Below, in pieces: positions 33,367 through 40,926 of a DNA stretch of 64,000 bases (its first letter is position 1; each line of letters starts with the position of its first letter). Origin of the DNA: an uncultured Lachnospiraceae bacterium (GTDB taxonomy: Bacteria > Bacillota > Clostridia > Lachnospirales > Lachnospiraceae); assembly GCA_947626415.1 (NCBI GenBank), contig CANQSA010000006.1, positions 62,001 through 126,000 of the forward strand. The letters are read 5' to 3'. Under the pieces are notes generated by a model. It was not told where the DNA came from. It did no database searches and saw only the letters and a program-made list of their open reading frames with translations. Made by a program: the position numbers and the translations under genes.

Positions 33367-34236
33367 ATGCGGGATGCGTTTTCGGGGTATCACCCCATTG
33401 TCAATTTCATATATTTCGTGACCGTGATCGGATTTTCCATGTTTTTGATGCACCCGGTCTGTCTGCTGCTTTCTTTTGCAGGCGCGGTTTCTTATGGGAT
33501 CTGTGTCAGAGGGCGGCGCGGACTGCGCTTCGGCCTGATCTGCCTGCTCCCCATGCTGGCAGTTGTGATCCTGCTCCATCCGTTGTTCAGCCACGCCGGT
33601 ATGACGGTTCTTGCTTATCTGCCGTCCGGCAATCCGCTGACGCTGGAATCTATTTTATACGGCGTTGCGGCATCATTTCTGCTCTGTACGGTGGTGAGCT
33701 GGTTTTTCTGCTATTCGGCAGTCATGACTTCCGATAAATTTATTTATTTGTTCGGGCGGGTGATCCCGTCTCTCAGCCTGGTGTTGTCTATGACGCTGCG
33801 GTTTGTGCCGAGGTTTGCTGCTCAGTTTCGGACGGTGCGGGACGCGCAGCGGTGTATCGGACGGGATCTGTCAAACGGAACCTGGCGCAGACGGGTGCAG
33901 AACGCTGCCCGTATTGTTTCGATCATGATCACCTGGTCGCTGGAAAATGCGGTAGAAACGGCGGATTCCATGCGGGGACGGGGGTACGGTCTGCCGGGGC
34001 GGACGGCATTTTCCGTGTATCGGTTTGAAAAACGGGATGGATGGCTGCTGGCAGGCATTTTGCTCTGCGGCGGATATGTTTTGGCAGGAAGCGTGTCGGG
34101 CGGCCTTGCTTTTTGGTATTTTCCTGTGATGAGCGGGGAATTGGGCGGGCTGTATTCGATTTCTGTTTATGCGGCGTATGGAGCGCTCTGTATGATGCCT
34201 TCGGTTTTGCACGCTGCGGAAAAGAGGTCAGTGTGA
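33367..34236 (+). CDS. ecfT: ECF transporter transmembrane component EcfT
   Basis: 289 aa from ATG 33367 (CGGAG six bases upstream; an alternative TTG at 33340 overlaps the previous gene). Several membrane segments, and the coupling-helix signature region DSMRGRGYG (family pattern A-R-G). EcfT links the two ATPases to a substrate-specific S component in energy-coupling-factor vitamin importers. The ATPase and S components follow in one fused gene. A ~107-bp insert bounded by near-identical 26-bp repeats separates the two genes. Confidence 0.85.
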   Translation: MRDAFSGYHPIVNFIYFVTVIGFSMFLMHPVCLLLSFAGAVSYGICVRGRRGLRFGLICLLPMLAVVILLHPLFSHAGMTVLAYLPSGNPLTLESILYGVAASFLLCTVVSWFFCYSAVMTSDKFIYLFGRVIPSLSLVLSMTLRFVPRFAAQFRTVRDAQRCIGRDLSNGTWRRRVQNAARIVSIMITWSLENAVETADSMRGRGYGLPGRTAFSVYRFEKRDGWLLAGILLCGGYVLAGSVSGGLAFWYFPVMSGELGGLYSISVYAAYGALCMMPSVLHAAEKRSV

Positions 34237-34370
34237 AAAATCACACCGATGTGCTGATTTTTCACACGGGGATTTGTGCCGGAGCGCCACAAATCCCACT
34301 GATGGCAGATGCGAATCGGATATTCGCGTCGCCCCGTCGCGAAAACGCTCCGGAAAGAGGTCAGTGTGAA
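34211..34370 (+). repeat. Insert bounded by imperfect 26-bp direct repeats, with internal hairpins
   Basis: The end of ecfT (34211-34237) and the start region of the next gene (34345-34370) share ACGCT-S-CGGAAA(A) followed by an identical GAGGTCAGTGTGAA. Between them, GGGATTTGTG pairs with CACAAATCCC (about 34270-34300) and GCGAAT with ATTCGC (about 34311-34327). It looks like a small palindromic repeat that duplicated the ribosome binding site and start region when it arrived. Confidence 0.6.
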
Positions 34371-36951
34371 TATAATCACAGTTAACAATTTTTATTTTCA
34401 ATATCCGGCGCCGGCAGGGGAGGAAGCCTTTGCCTTGTGGGACATTACATTTTCGATCGAAGCGGGAGAATTTGTTGTGTTGTGCGGCCCTTCGGGCTGT
34501 GGGAAAAGTACGCTGCTGCGCCATCTGAAACCGGTGTTTGCGCCAAATGGGAGCAGGAACGGGGAAATCCTGTTTGACGGAATGGAAATCAGCGGTCTGG
34601 ATTTTCGCAGGCAGAGTGCGGAAATCGGGTTTGTAGGGCAGTCGCCGGACAATCAGATCGTGACGGATAAGGTTTGGCATGAGCTGGCGTTCGGGTTGGA
34701 AAGTCTGGGAGCGGATCCGCAGATGATCCGCGGCAGGGTGGCGGAAACGGCTGCTTTTTTTGGAATGGAAACATGGTTTGACCGTTCTGTCAATACGCTG
34801 TCCGGCGGGCAGCGGCAGCTGCTGAATCTGGCGTCTGTGATGGGAATGGAGCCGCGGATCCTGTTGCTGGATGAACCGACGGCACAGCTTGACCCGATTG
34901 CCGCCGGTGAATTTCTGGGCATGGTGGCACGGATCAATCGGGAGCTGGGCGTTACGGTTTTGCTTTGCGAGCACAGGCTGGAGGAGGCGCTGGCTTACAG
35001 TGACCGGCTGCTGGTGCTGGATCAGGGGCGGCTGGCTGCGAACGGTTCTCCCGATGTGGTTGGTCTGCAGCTGAGAGAGCAGAGACCCGAGTTGTTTTTA
35101 TCCATGCCTGTTCCCATGCGGATCTGGGCGGCGGTTACGGGAAATTTACAAACAGAACCGAAAACGGCGGCGCAGGATGTGCGGCCGCAGGATAAAAAAG
35201 AGAATTTAGAAAATACCGCGCGATGTCCCTGGACGGTCAGCGCCGGCAGAAGCTGGCTGGAGGACTATGGGAGAACCCATTCCCTGCTGCCGCTGCCGCC
35301 GGAACAAATCCCCGGAAACAGCGGAATCTGCGCGCTTTCTATGGAAAATATCTGGTTCCGATATGAAAAGGAGGGCGCAGATGTGCTGCGAGGCGCTTCC
35401 TGTTCGGTTAATTACGGAGAAATACTGGCCATTCTGGGCGGAAACGGCACCGGTAAAAGTACGCTGCTGTCTCTGGTGACAGGCGCTAATCAGCCAGACC
35501 GGGGCAGGATCGTTATTGACGGAAAGCCGATTAAAAAGGCAGGAGATCTGTTCGATGGTTTGCTGGGGGTTCTGCCGCAGAATCCGAAAACACTGTTTAC
35601 GAGAAAGACAGTCCGGGAAGATCTGTTGGAAATATTGGAAGGAAAACAGATTGAGAAGGCGGAGCGGGAAGCACAGGTACAGAGGGTTTTACAGTTCTGT
35701 CAGCTGGAGCATAAAGCAGGCAGTCACCCCTATGATCTGTCCGGCGGGGAGCAGCAGCGGGCGGCACTGGCAAAGGTGCTGCTGTTAAAACCGAAAATCC
35801 TGTTGTTGGATGAGCCGACGAAGGGGATGGATCAAGCGTTTCAGGTCCGGTTTGGAACGCTGCTGCGAAAGCTGCAGCAGCAGGGCGTTGCGATTATACT
35901 GGTCAGTCACGACGTGGAATTCTGCGCCGCTTACGCGCACCGCTGCGTGATGCTGTTTCACGGCAGCATGGTATCGGAGCAGACGCCCCGGCAGTTTTTC
36001 AGCGCGAACCGGTTTTATACAACGGCTGCCAGCCGGATGGCAAAGACAACGATCCCGGGCGCGGTGACTGCGGAGGACGTGATTGCGGCGTGCGGGGGAA
36101 GCATACAGCCACAGGATACGGAGCCGGATCGTTCGGATCATGGAAAGAAAACCGAGGAAAAGGAAGTGCAGACGGCCGAAGCAGATCGGAGAGATATGCA
36201 CACAAAGAACGATCTGGGCAGAAAAAATGAGCAGGCAGTTTTACTCAGAAAAATACGTTGGCCGGCAAAGACGGTGTGCGCACTGCTTATGGTGCTGCTG
36301 GCGATTCCGGTTACGATTTATATCGGGGTTTCGTATCTGGGCGATCAGAAGTATCTCTTTATTTCACTATTGGTTTTGCTTGAGGCAATGCTGCCGTTTT
36401 TTCTGGTGTTTGAAGGGCGGAAACCCAAAGCGCGGGAGCTGGTGCTCCTGGCTGTCCTCTGTGCCCTGGGTATTGCGGGACGCGGCGTGTTTTATATGGT
36501 GCCGCAGATTAAACCGGTGACGGCGCTGACGGTTCTGGCCGGCGTGGTATTCGGAAAAGAAACCGGATTTTTGGTGGGAGCGCTGACTATGTTCGGCTCT
36601 AACCTGTTTTTCGGACAGGGGCCGTGGACGCCCTGGCAGATGTTTGCCATGGGGCTGATCGGATTTCTGGCAGGGTTATTATACAAAACGGCAAAACTGC
36701 GGTCGGGCAGGATCTCGCTTAGTATCTATGGATTTCTGGCGGCACTGCTGATTTACGGCGGCATTCTGAATCCGGCGTCTGTGGTTCTGGCGCGGGTTCC
36801 CGTAAACTGGGTAAGTCTGTCGGTTTCTTATGCGGCGGGACTGCCGATGGATCTGGTACATGCGGTATCGACAGCGGTATTTTTGTTCTTTTTGTCGGGG
36901 CCGATGTTGGAGAAACTGGAGAGAGTGAAGGGGAAATACGGGGAAAATTGA
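34366..36951 (+). CDS. ECF transporter fusion: two EcfA ATPases plus S component
   Basis: 861 aa from GTG 34366 (GAAAGAGG upstream). First ABC domain: Walker A GPSGCGKST, LSGGQRQ and LLLDEPTAQLDP (within residues ~1-240). Second ABC domain: GGNGTGKST, LSGGEQQR and LLLDEPTKGMD (~325-560). The last ~220 residues are a multi-pass S component with VPQIKPVTALTVLAGVVFG and FFGQGPWTPWQMFAMG. Usually EcfA1, EcfA2 and S are separate genes; here one chain holds all three. The S domain resembles predicted cobalamin or vitamin-type S proteins of Lachnospiraceae. A terminator follows the stop. The DUF4430 neighbours support a corrinoid-like ligand but do not prove it. Confidence 0.88.
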   Translation: MNIITVNNFYFQYPAPAGEEAFALWDITFSIEAGEFVVLCGPSGCGKSTLLRHLKPVFAPNGSRNGEILFDGMEISGLDFRRQSAEIGFVGQSPDNQIVTDKVWHELAFGLESLGADPQMIRGRVAETAAFFGMETWFDRSVNTLSGGQRQLLNLASVMGMEPRILLLDEPTAQLDPIAAGEFLGMVARINRELGVTVLLCEHRLEEALAYSDRLLVLDQGRLAANGSPDVVGLQLREQRPELFLSMPVPMRIWAAVTGNLQTEPKTAAQDVRPQDKKENLENTARCPWTVSAGRSWLEDYGRTHSLLPLPPEQIPGNSGICALSMENIWFRYEKEGADVLRGASCSVNYGEILAILGGNGTGKSTLLSLVTGANQPDRGRIVIDGKPIKKAGDLFDGLLGVLPQNPKTLFTRKTVREDLLEILEGKQIEKAEREAQVQRVLQFCQLEHKAGSHPYDLSGGEQQRAALAKVLLLKPKILLLDEPTKGMDQAFQVRFGTLLRKLQQQGVAIILVSHDVEFCAAYAHRCVMLFHGSMVSEQTPRQFFSANRFYTTAASRMAKTTIPGAVTAEDVIAACGGSIQPQDTEPDRSDHGKKTEEKEVQTAEADRRDMHTKNDLGRKNEQAVLLRKIRWPAKTVCALLMVLLAIPVTIYIGVSYLGDQKYLFISLLVLLEAMLPFFLVFEGRKPKARELVLLAVLCALGIAGRGVFYMVPQIKPVTALTVLAGVVFGKETGFLVGALTMFGSNLFFGQGPWTPWQMFAMGLIGFLAGLLYKTAKLRSGRISLSIYGFLAALLIYGGILNPASVVLARVPVNWVSLSVSYAAGLPMDLVHAVSTAVFLFFLSGPMLEKLERVKGKYGEN

Positions 36952-36982
36952 GAGAATATAACTTGACAAATATCTTAAAAAT

Positions 36983-37014
36983 TTGCCATCCGGTCACTTT
37001 CGGATGGCAATTTT
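36983..37014. terminator. Bidirectional terminator after the ECF operon
   Basis: TTGCCATCCG (36983-36992) pairs perfectly with CGGATGGCAA (37001-37010) around an 8-nt loop, with T and A tracts on the two sides. It ends the + strand ECF operon and overlaps the 3' end of the - strand MFS gene. Confidence 0.88.
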
Positions 37015-38190
37015 CATCTTTCGGTTCAAAACCAGCAAACCGATCACTAAAAGGATCGGAAAGATTGTGGCGGCCAGCAGCCCGATCTTCAGATTGCCGC
37101 CAGCCAGTTCCGAGAAATTTCCTACCATTGCCGGGCTTGCCGTAGCGCCGAAATCCCCGGCTAACGCCAAAAAAGCGAACATAGCGGTGCCGCCTTTCGG
37201 ACACTTCTGGGAAGAAAGGCTGATCGTACCCGGCCACATAATGCCCACGCTGAAACCGCAAAGCGAGCACCCGATCAGGCCAAGAATCGGCAGAGAAGAA
37301 AGGGAGGCCAGCAAATAACACGCCACGCACAGCAGACCGCTCAGCAGCATGGTCTTTGTCAGATTCAGCTTCTCGCTCATTTTTCCGTACAGAATACGGG
37401 AAATGCCCATGAAAACGGCAAACAGACAGGGCCCGGCCAGATCCCCTACCGTTTTAGATACCCCGAGAGCCGATTCTGTAAATGCGGACGCCCATTGCGC
37501 CATAGCCGCTTCGGATGCGCCGGAACAGACCATCAGTAAGATCATCATCCACAGCATCGGCAGTCGGATCAGTCTGCGGATGGGCAGACCTTCGCCGTCT
37601 TCCACCAGACGTTCTATGGGACAGGTGAGAAACTGAAAGACATTTACCAGCGGCACCAGTGCCCAGATCAGCGTAAGGATCTTCCAATTTTCGACGCCAA
37701 ATACCGCGAAAAAGAGAGCGGAACCCAGGATTACGCCTACCGCGCCCCAACAGTAAAACGAGTGCAGCAGACTCATTCTGCCTTCTTTGTTTTCAAAGGG
37801 ACAGGCTTCCACAATGGGACTCACCAGTACTTCTACCAGGCCGCTGCCGATGGCGTAAAATACTACCGCAATGAGAATCCCCGAAAAGGGAACGGGGAGA
37901 ATTCCCGGGAGAACCGCCAGCAGCACAAGCCCCGCTGCCGAAAGTGCCTGGGAGGCTACTACACAGATACGGTAGCCGATCTTGTCCGCGAATTTGGTCG
38001 CTCCAAGGTCAACCAGCAGCTGCGTCAGATAAAACACAGCGGGAATCAGAGCGATCTTTTCCAACGAGATCCCGTAGGTGTTTTGAAAAGTTAAAAACAG
38101 AAGGGGCGCAAAATTGGCGGCGATGGCCTGGGTGATAAATCCCAGATAACAGGCCGTCAGTGTTTTTTGATACTTTCGGTTTTCGTTCAT
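36994..38190 (-). CDS. Major facilitator superfamily transporter
   Basis: 398 aa with about 12 hydrophobic segments and the usual MFS loop patterns (KFADKIGYR between segments 2 and 3; FENKEGRMSLLHSFY; RILYGKMSEKL). It resembles the FucP/NarK-like and sugar-efflux-type groups of Clostridia. Substrate cannot be deduced. It is transcribed leftwards from a 187-bp divergent region shared with the ABC ATPase gene at 38378. Its last codons form one arm of the shared terminator. Confidence 0.82.
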   Translation of the reverse strand: MNENRKYQKTLTACYLGFITQAIAANFAPLLFLTFQNTYGISLEKIALIPAVFYLTQLLVDLGATKFADKIGYRICVVASQALSAAGLVLLAVLPGILPVPFSGILIAVVFYAIGSGLVEVLVSPIVEACPFENKEGRMSLLHSFYCWGAVGVILGSALFFAVFGVENWKILTLIWALVPLVNVFQFLTCPIERLVEDGEGLPIRRLIRLPMLWMMILLMVCSGASEAAMAQWASAFTESALGVSKTVGDLAGPCLFAVFMGISRILYGKMSEKLNLTKTMLLSGLLCVACYLLASLSSLPILGLIGCSLCGFSVGIMWPGTISLSSQKCPKGGTAMFAFLALAGDFGATASPAMVGNFSELAGGNLKIGLLAATIFPILLVIGLLVLNRKMKIAIRK

Positions 38191-38243
38191 AGTATTTACC
38201 TGCCTGAATGTTATTCAAAGGATTTTCTCGATGCTGAGATCTG

Positions 38244-38267
38244 CATACACTTGTATTTACGTGTATG
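38244..38267. promoter_or_regulatory. Inverted repeat in the divergent MFS / ABC intergenic region
   Basis: CATACAC (38244-38250) and GTGTATG (38261-38267) form a perfect 7-bp inverted repeat with a 10-bp spacer, placed between two divergent genes. It could be a regulator binding site; nothing else supports a particular regulator. Confidence 0.4.
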
Positions 38268-38299
38268 GTATTTCCGTATATGATATATCCGTAAAACGC

Positions 38300-38328
38300 T
38301 TGCCATTCCCATTAAAAACTGTTACTAT
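38300..38328 (+). promoter_or_regulatory. Putative promoter of the ABC ATPase gene
   Basis: TTGCCA (38300-38305) and TACTAT (38323-38328) with 17-bp spacing, 50 bp before the start codon at 38378. Confidence 0.55.
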
Positions 38329-38377
38329 TACATACAGATTTATGGTTAAGCAAATCGCATTTATGGAGTAAAAAACG

Positions 38378-39052
38378 ATGGCACAACTGATCTGTCAGAA
38401 TCTTTGCCTGGGATACGACGGCAGAGAAATCGTACATGACTTAAATTTTGAAGTACACGAAGGAGACTATCTCTGTATTGTAGGAGAAAACGGCTCCGGA
38501 AAAACTACGCTGATGAAGACGATCCTGAACCTGCACGCCGCTATGTCCGGCACGGTGACGACCGGAGACGGTCTGGTACAGAGCGAGATCGGCTATCTGC
38601 CTCAGCAGACGGATGCGCAGAGGGATTTCCCGGCGACCGTGGAAGAAATCGTTCTGTCCGGTTGCCAGGGGAGAAACGGACTGCGCCCGTTTTACACGAA
38701 AGCAGACAGGAAGAGTGCGGCAGATAATATGGAGAAAATGGGGATCGCATCGCTGGCGCGGCACAGTTATCGGGAACTGTCCGGCGGACAGCAGCAGCGG
38801 GTATTGCTGGCCCGCGCGCTGTGCGCGACAAAGAAAATGCTGCTTTTGGACGAGCCGGTGTCAGGACTGGATCCGAAAGTGACGGCAGAGATGTATCAAC
38901 TGATCGATTCTCTGAATAAACGAGAAAAGATCACGATCCTTATGATCTCACATGATATCGAAGCGGCAATGCGATACGCCACACATATTCTGCATCTGGG
39001 CAGCAGCGTGTTTTTCGGAACGAAACAGGCCTATATGCAAAGGGAAAAATAA
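38378..39052 (+). CDS. ABC transporter ATP-binding protein, metal-type (ZnuC-like)
   Basis: 224 aa. Walker A GENGSGKT at 36-43, an IGYLPQQ Q-loop, the signature LSGGQQQR and Walker B LLLDEPVSGLDP are all intact. The phrase TVEEIVLSG after the Q-loop is typical of zinc/manganese ABC ATPases. No permease or binding-protein gene is adjacent: downstream is aroE on the opposite strand. It is therefore an orphan ATPase that either works with a distant permease or remains from a broken operon. Good GGAG ribosome binding site. Confidence 0.85.
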   Translation: MAQLICQNLCLGYDGREIVHDLNFEVHEGDYLCIVGENGSGKTTLMKTILNLHAAMSGTVTTGDGLVQSEIGYLPQQTDAQRDFPATVEEIVLSGCQGRNGLRPFYTKADRKSAADNMEKMGIASLARHSYRELSGGQQQRVLLARALCATKKMLLLDEPVSGLDPKVTAEMYQLIDSLNKREKITILMISHDIEAAMRYATHILHLGSSVFFGTKQAYMQREK

Positions 39053-39090
39053 ACGGCATGCTGTCTCGTCATTGAGCTTCGCCTGACGGA

Positions 39091-39957
39091 TCAGGAGAAG
39101 TACAGCTTTTTAATGGCGTCTGTCGGCATGTCCTTTCCGGTCCAGAGCTTAAAGGCCTCCGCACCCTGATACAGCAGCATATACAGGCCGTTGAAGGTGG
39201 GCAGACCGGCTTCTCTTGCCATGGCGAGCAGTTTGGTTTCGCGGGGATTGTAGATCACATCGGAAACCACCAGACCCGGATGGAAAAAGGAAGCGTCTTT
39301 GATCACGCAGCGGTCCGTATTGGGCGCCATCCCGACAGAAGTAGCGTTTAACAGCAGATAACTGCTGCCGATCTCCCGGCGCAGAACAGAGTCGTCGTCA
39401 AAGTCGTACAGTGTTACCTTGCAGTCTGTCTGCTCATTTAACTGCGCTACGATATGAGCGGCTCGGTCAAAGAACTGATCGCGGATGCTGAAAACGGAGA
39501 TCTCCGCAACGCCGTCCAGAGCCGCCTGTACCAAAATAGCGGTGGCAGCGCCGCCGGCGCCGAGCAGCGTGATCTTTTTCCCGATCAGATCGTAACCGGC
39601 GTCTTCCGCCGCGCGCATATAACCGATCCCGTCCGTTGTGTATCCGGTCAGAATCCCATTGTCATTTACAACCGTATTGACCGCTCCGGCAATCTGCGCC
39701 GCCCGGCTTAACTGGTCGCACAGGCTGCACATCAGGTTTTTGTTGGGCATCGTCAGATTAAACCCGCGTACGCCCAGCGTTTTCAGCCCGTCTACCGCGG
39801 CCGGAAGCGTCTGTTCATTGATATCAAAACACAGATAGGCATAATCCAGCCCCAGCAGATCAAAGCTCTCGTTGTGCATCAGCGGAGAAATGCTGTGCCG
39901 TACCGGACTGCCTAAAAGTCCTGTCAAAATTGTAGTTCCCGTGATTGTCAGATTCAT
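39091..39957 (-). CDS. aroE: Shikimate dehydrogenase
   Basis: 288 aa from the ATG at 39957, behind AAAGGAAC. An in-frame ATG at 40032 would overlap the promoter. HSISPLMHN binds shikimate, and NLTMPNK holds the conserved Lys of the active site (family NVTxPxK, here with Leu for Val). GAGGAA at the start of the second domain binds NADP(H), and NATSVGM follows. It reduces 3-dehydroshikimate in aromatic amino-acid synthesis. It is monocistronic here. Paralogues that act on quinate exist in this family, so the exact substrate is not fully certain. Confidence 0.9.
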   Translation of the reverse strand: MNLTITGTTILTGLLGSPVRHSISPLMHNESFDLLGLDYAYLCFDINEQTLPAAVDGLKTLGVRGFNLTMPNKNLMCSLCDQLSRAAQIAGAVNTVVNDNGILTGYTTDGIGYMRAAEDAGYDLIGKKITLLGAGGAATAILVQAALDGVAEISVFSIRDQFFDRAAHIVAQLNEQTDCKVTLYDFDDDSVLRREIGSSYLLLNATSVGMAPNTDRCVIKDASFFHPGLVVSDVIYNPRETKLLAMAREAGLPTFNGLYMLLYQGAEAFKLWTGKDMPTDAIKKLYFS

Positions 39958-40003
39958 AATCAGCGTTCCTTTCCGAATTGTTTTACGATAAAATTTGGTT
40001 ATC

Positions 40004-40032
40004 AGTATAATAAAAAACTTTGTATTCGTCAA
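40004..40032 (-). promoter_or_regulatory. Promoter of aroE
   Basis: Read on the - strand: TTGACG (40032-40027) and TATACT (40009-40004) with 17-bp spacing, 47 bp before the chosen start codon. Confidence 0.68.
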
Positions 40033-40063
40033 TGATTCCGCGTCATAAAATATAGAAATCCGG

Positions 40064-40092
40064 TTGTGCCGCCGCCGCTTTCATGGTATACT
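40064..40092 (+). promoter_or_regulatory. Promoter of the HAD phosphatase gene
   Basis: TTGTGC (40064-40069) and TATACT (40087-40092), 17-bp spacing, 38 bp before the start codon. Confidence 0.6.
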
Positions 40093-40129
40093 GATTCATA
40101 CAGATTACGAAGAAAGAGAACAGGTATGA

Positions 40130-40792
40130 ATGATGCGATATCCCTATGTTTTATTTGATCTGGACGGCACACTGACGAATCCGAAGGAAGGGATCACAGG
40201 CTGCGTACAGTACGCGCTTGCCAAAATGGGCAGACCGGTTCCCACGAAGGATGAACTGCTGCCGTTTATCGGGCCGCCGCTGTGGCAGTCTTTTATGGAG
40301 TACTGCGGAATGACCAAGGAAGAATCCGAACAGGCGGTCGCCTGCTATCGGGAGCGCTTTGGCACGATCGGTCTGTTTGAAAATGAGATCTATCCCGGTA
40401 TTCTTCCGCTGCTGTCTCACCTGAAGGAAGCTGGCCTCAAGCTGGCGCTGGCGACCTCCAAACCGGAAGTTTATGCAGTACAGATTGTGGAAAAATACGG
40501 GATCGCGCCTTATCTGGATGTGATCTGCGGCAGTGAGTTAAGCGGAGAACGGGTCGCCAAGGCAGAAGTGATCAAAGAGACCTTCCGCCGGTTTGGACTT
40601 ACGCCCGGGCAGGCCGCGGCGGAATGTGTGATGGTAGGCGACCGGAAGCATGACATCATCGGTGCCAAAACCTGCGGGATCGCGGGCGTGGGCGTGCGGT
40701 TCGGCTACGCCGAAGAAGGCGAACTGGAAGCGGCCGGCGCCGATTTTATTGCGGGTACGGTGGAAGAATTGGAAAACTGGCTGCTTGCCTGA
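40130..40792 (+). CDS. HAD family phosphatase (phosphoglycolate-phosphatase-like)
   Basis: 220 aa. Motif I DLDGTLT (nucleophile Asp), a cap domain from ~15 to 85, motif II (ATSKP), the Lys region, and motif IV VMVGDRKHDIIGA are all present, as in HAD_2 / Gph-like phosphatases. The FIGPPLWQSF stretch is common in the subgroup annotated as phosphoglycolate phosphatase or 5'-nucleotidase. Start is ATG 40130 or the adjacent ATG 40133; a weak purine-rich ribosome binding site precedes both. The substrate cannot be told from sequence. Monocistronic, divergent from aroE. Confidence 0.85.
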   Translation: MMRYPYVLFDLDGTLTNPKEGITGCVQYALAKMGRPVPTKDELLPFIGPPLWQSFMEYCGMTKEESEQAVACYRERFGTIGLFENEIYPGILPLLSHLKEAGLKLALATSKPEVYAVQIVEKYGIAPYLDVICGSELSGERVAKAEVIKETFRRFGLTPGQAAAECVMVGDRKHDIIGAKTCGIAGVGVRFGYAEEGELEAAGADFIAGTVEELENWLLA

Positions 40793-40840
40793 TATTTGTT
40801 GCATTGTCAATAAATTCATAAAAAATATGAATTCTTCCGC

Positions 40841-40869
40841 TTTACAATTGCGTTTTTTTGTTGTATAGT
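40841..40869 (+). promoter_or_regulatory. Promoter of gltB-gltD
   Basis: TTTACA (40841-40846) and TATAGT (40864-40869) with 17-bp spacing, 57 bp before gltB. Confidence 0.72.
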
Positions 40870-40926
40870 GGAAAACGACTACACAGAAATAATCAATACG
40901 AGTACAAAGAGAAAGGAATCACGACT

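Noticed and set aside
34233..34385. A ~50-codon frame starting at the first copied GTG after ecfT
   Set aside because: It lies wholly within the palindromic insert, its translation has no motif, and the same DNA forms hairpins; most likely non-coding.
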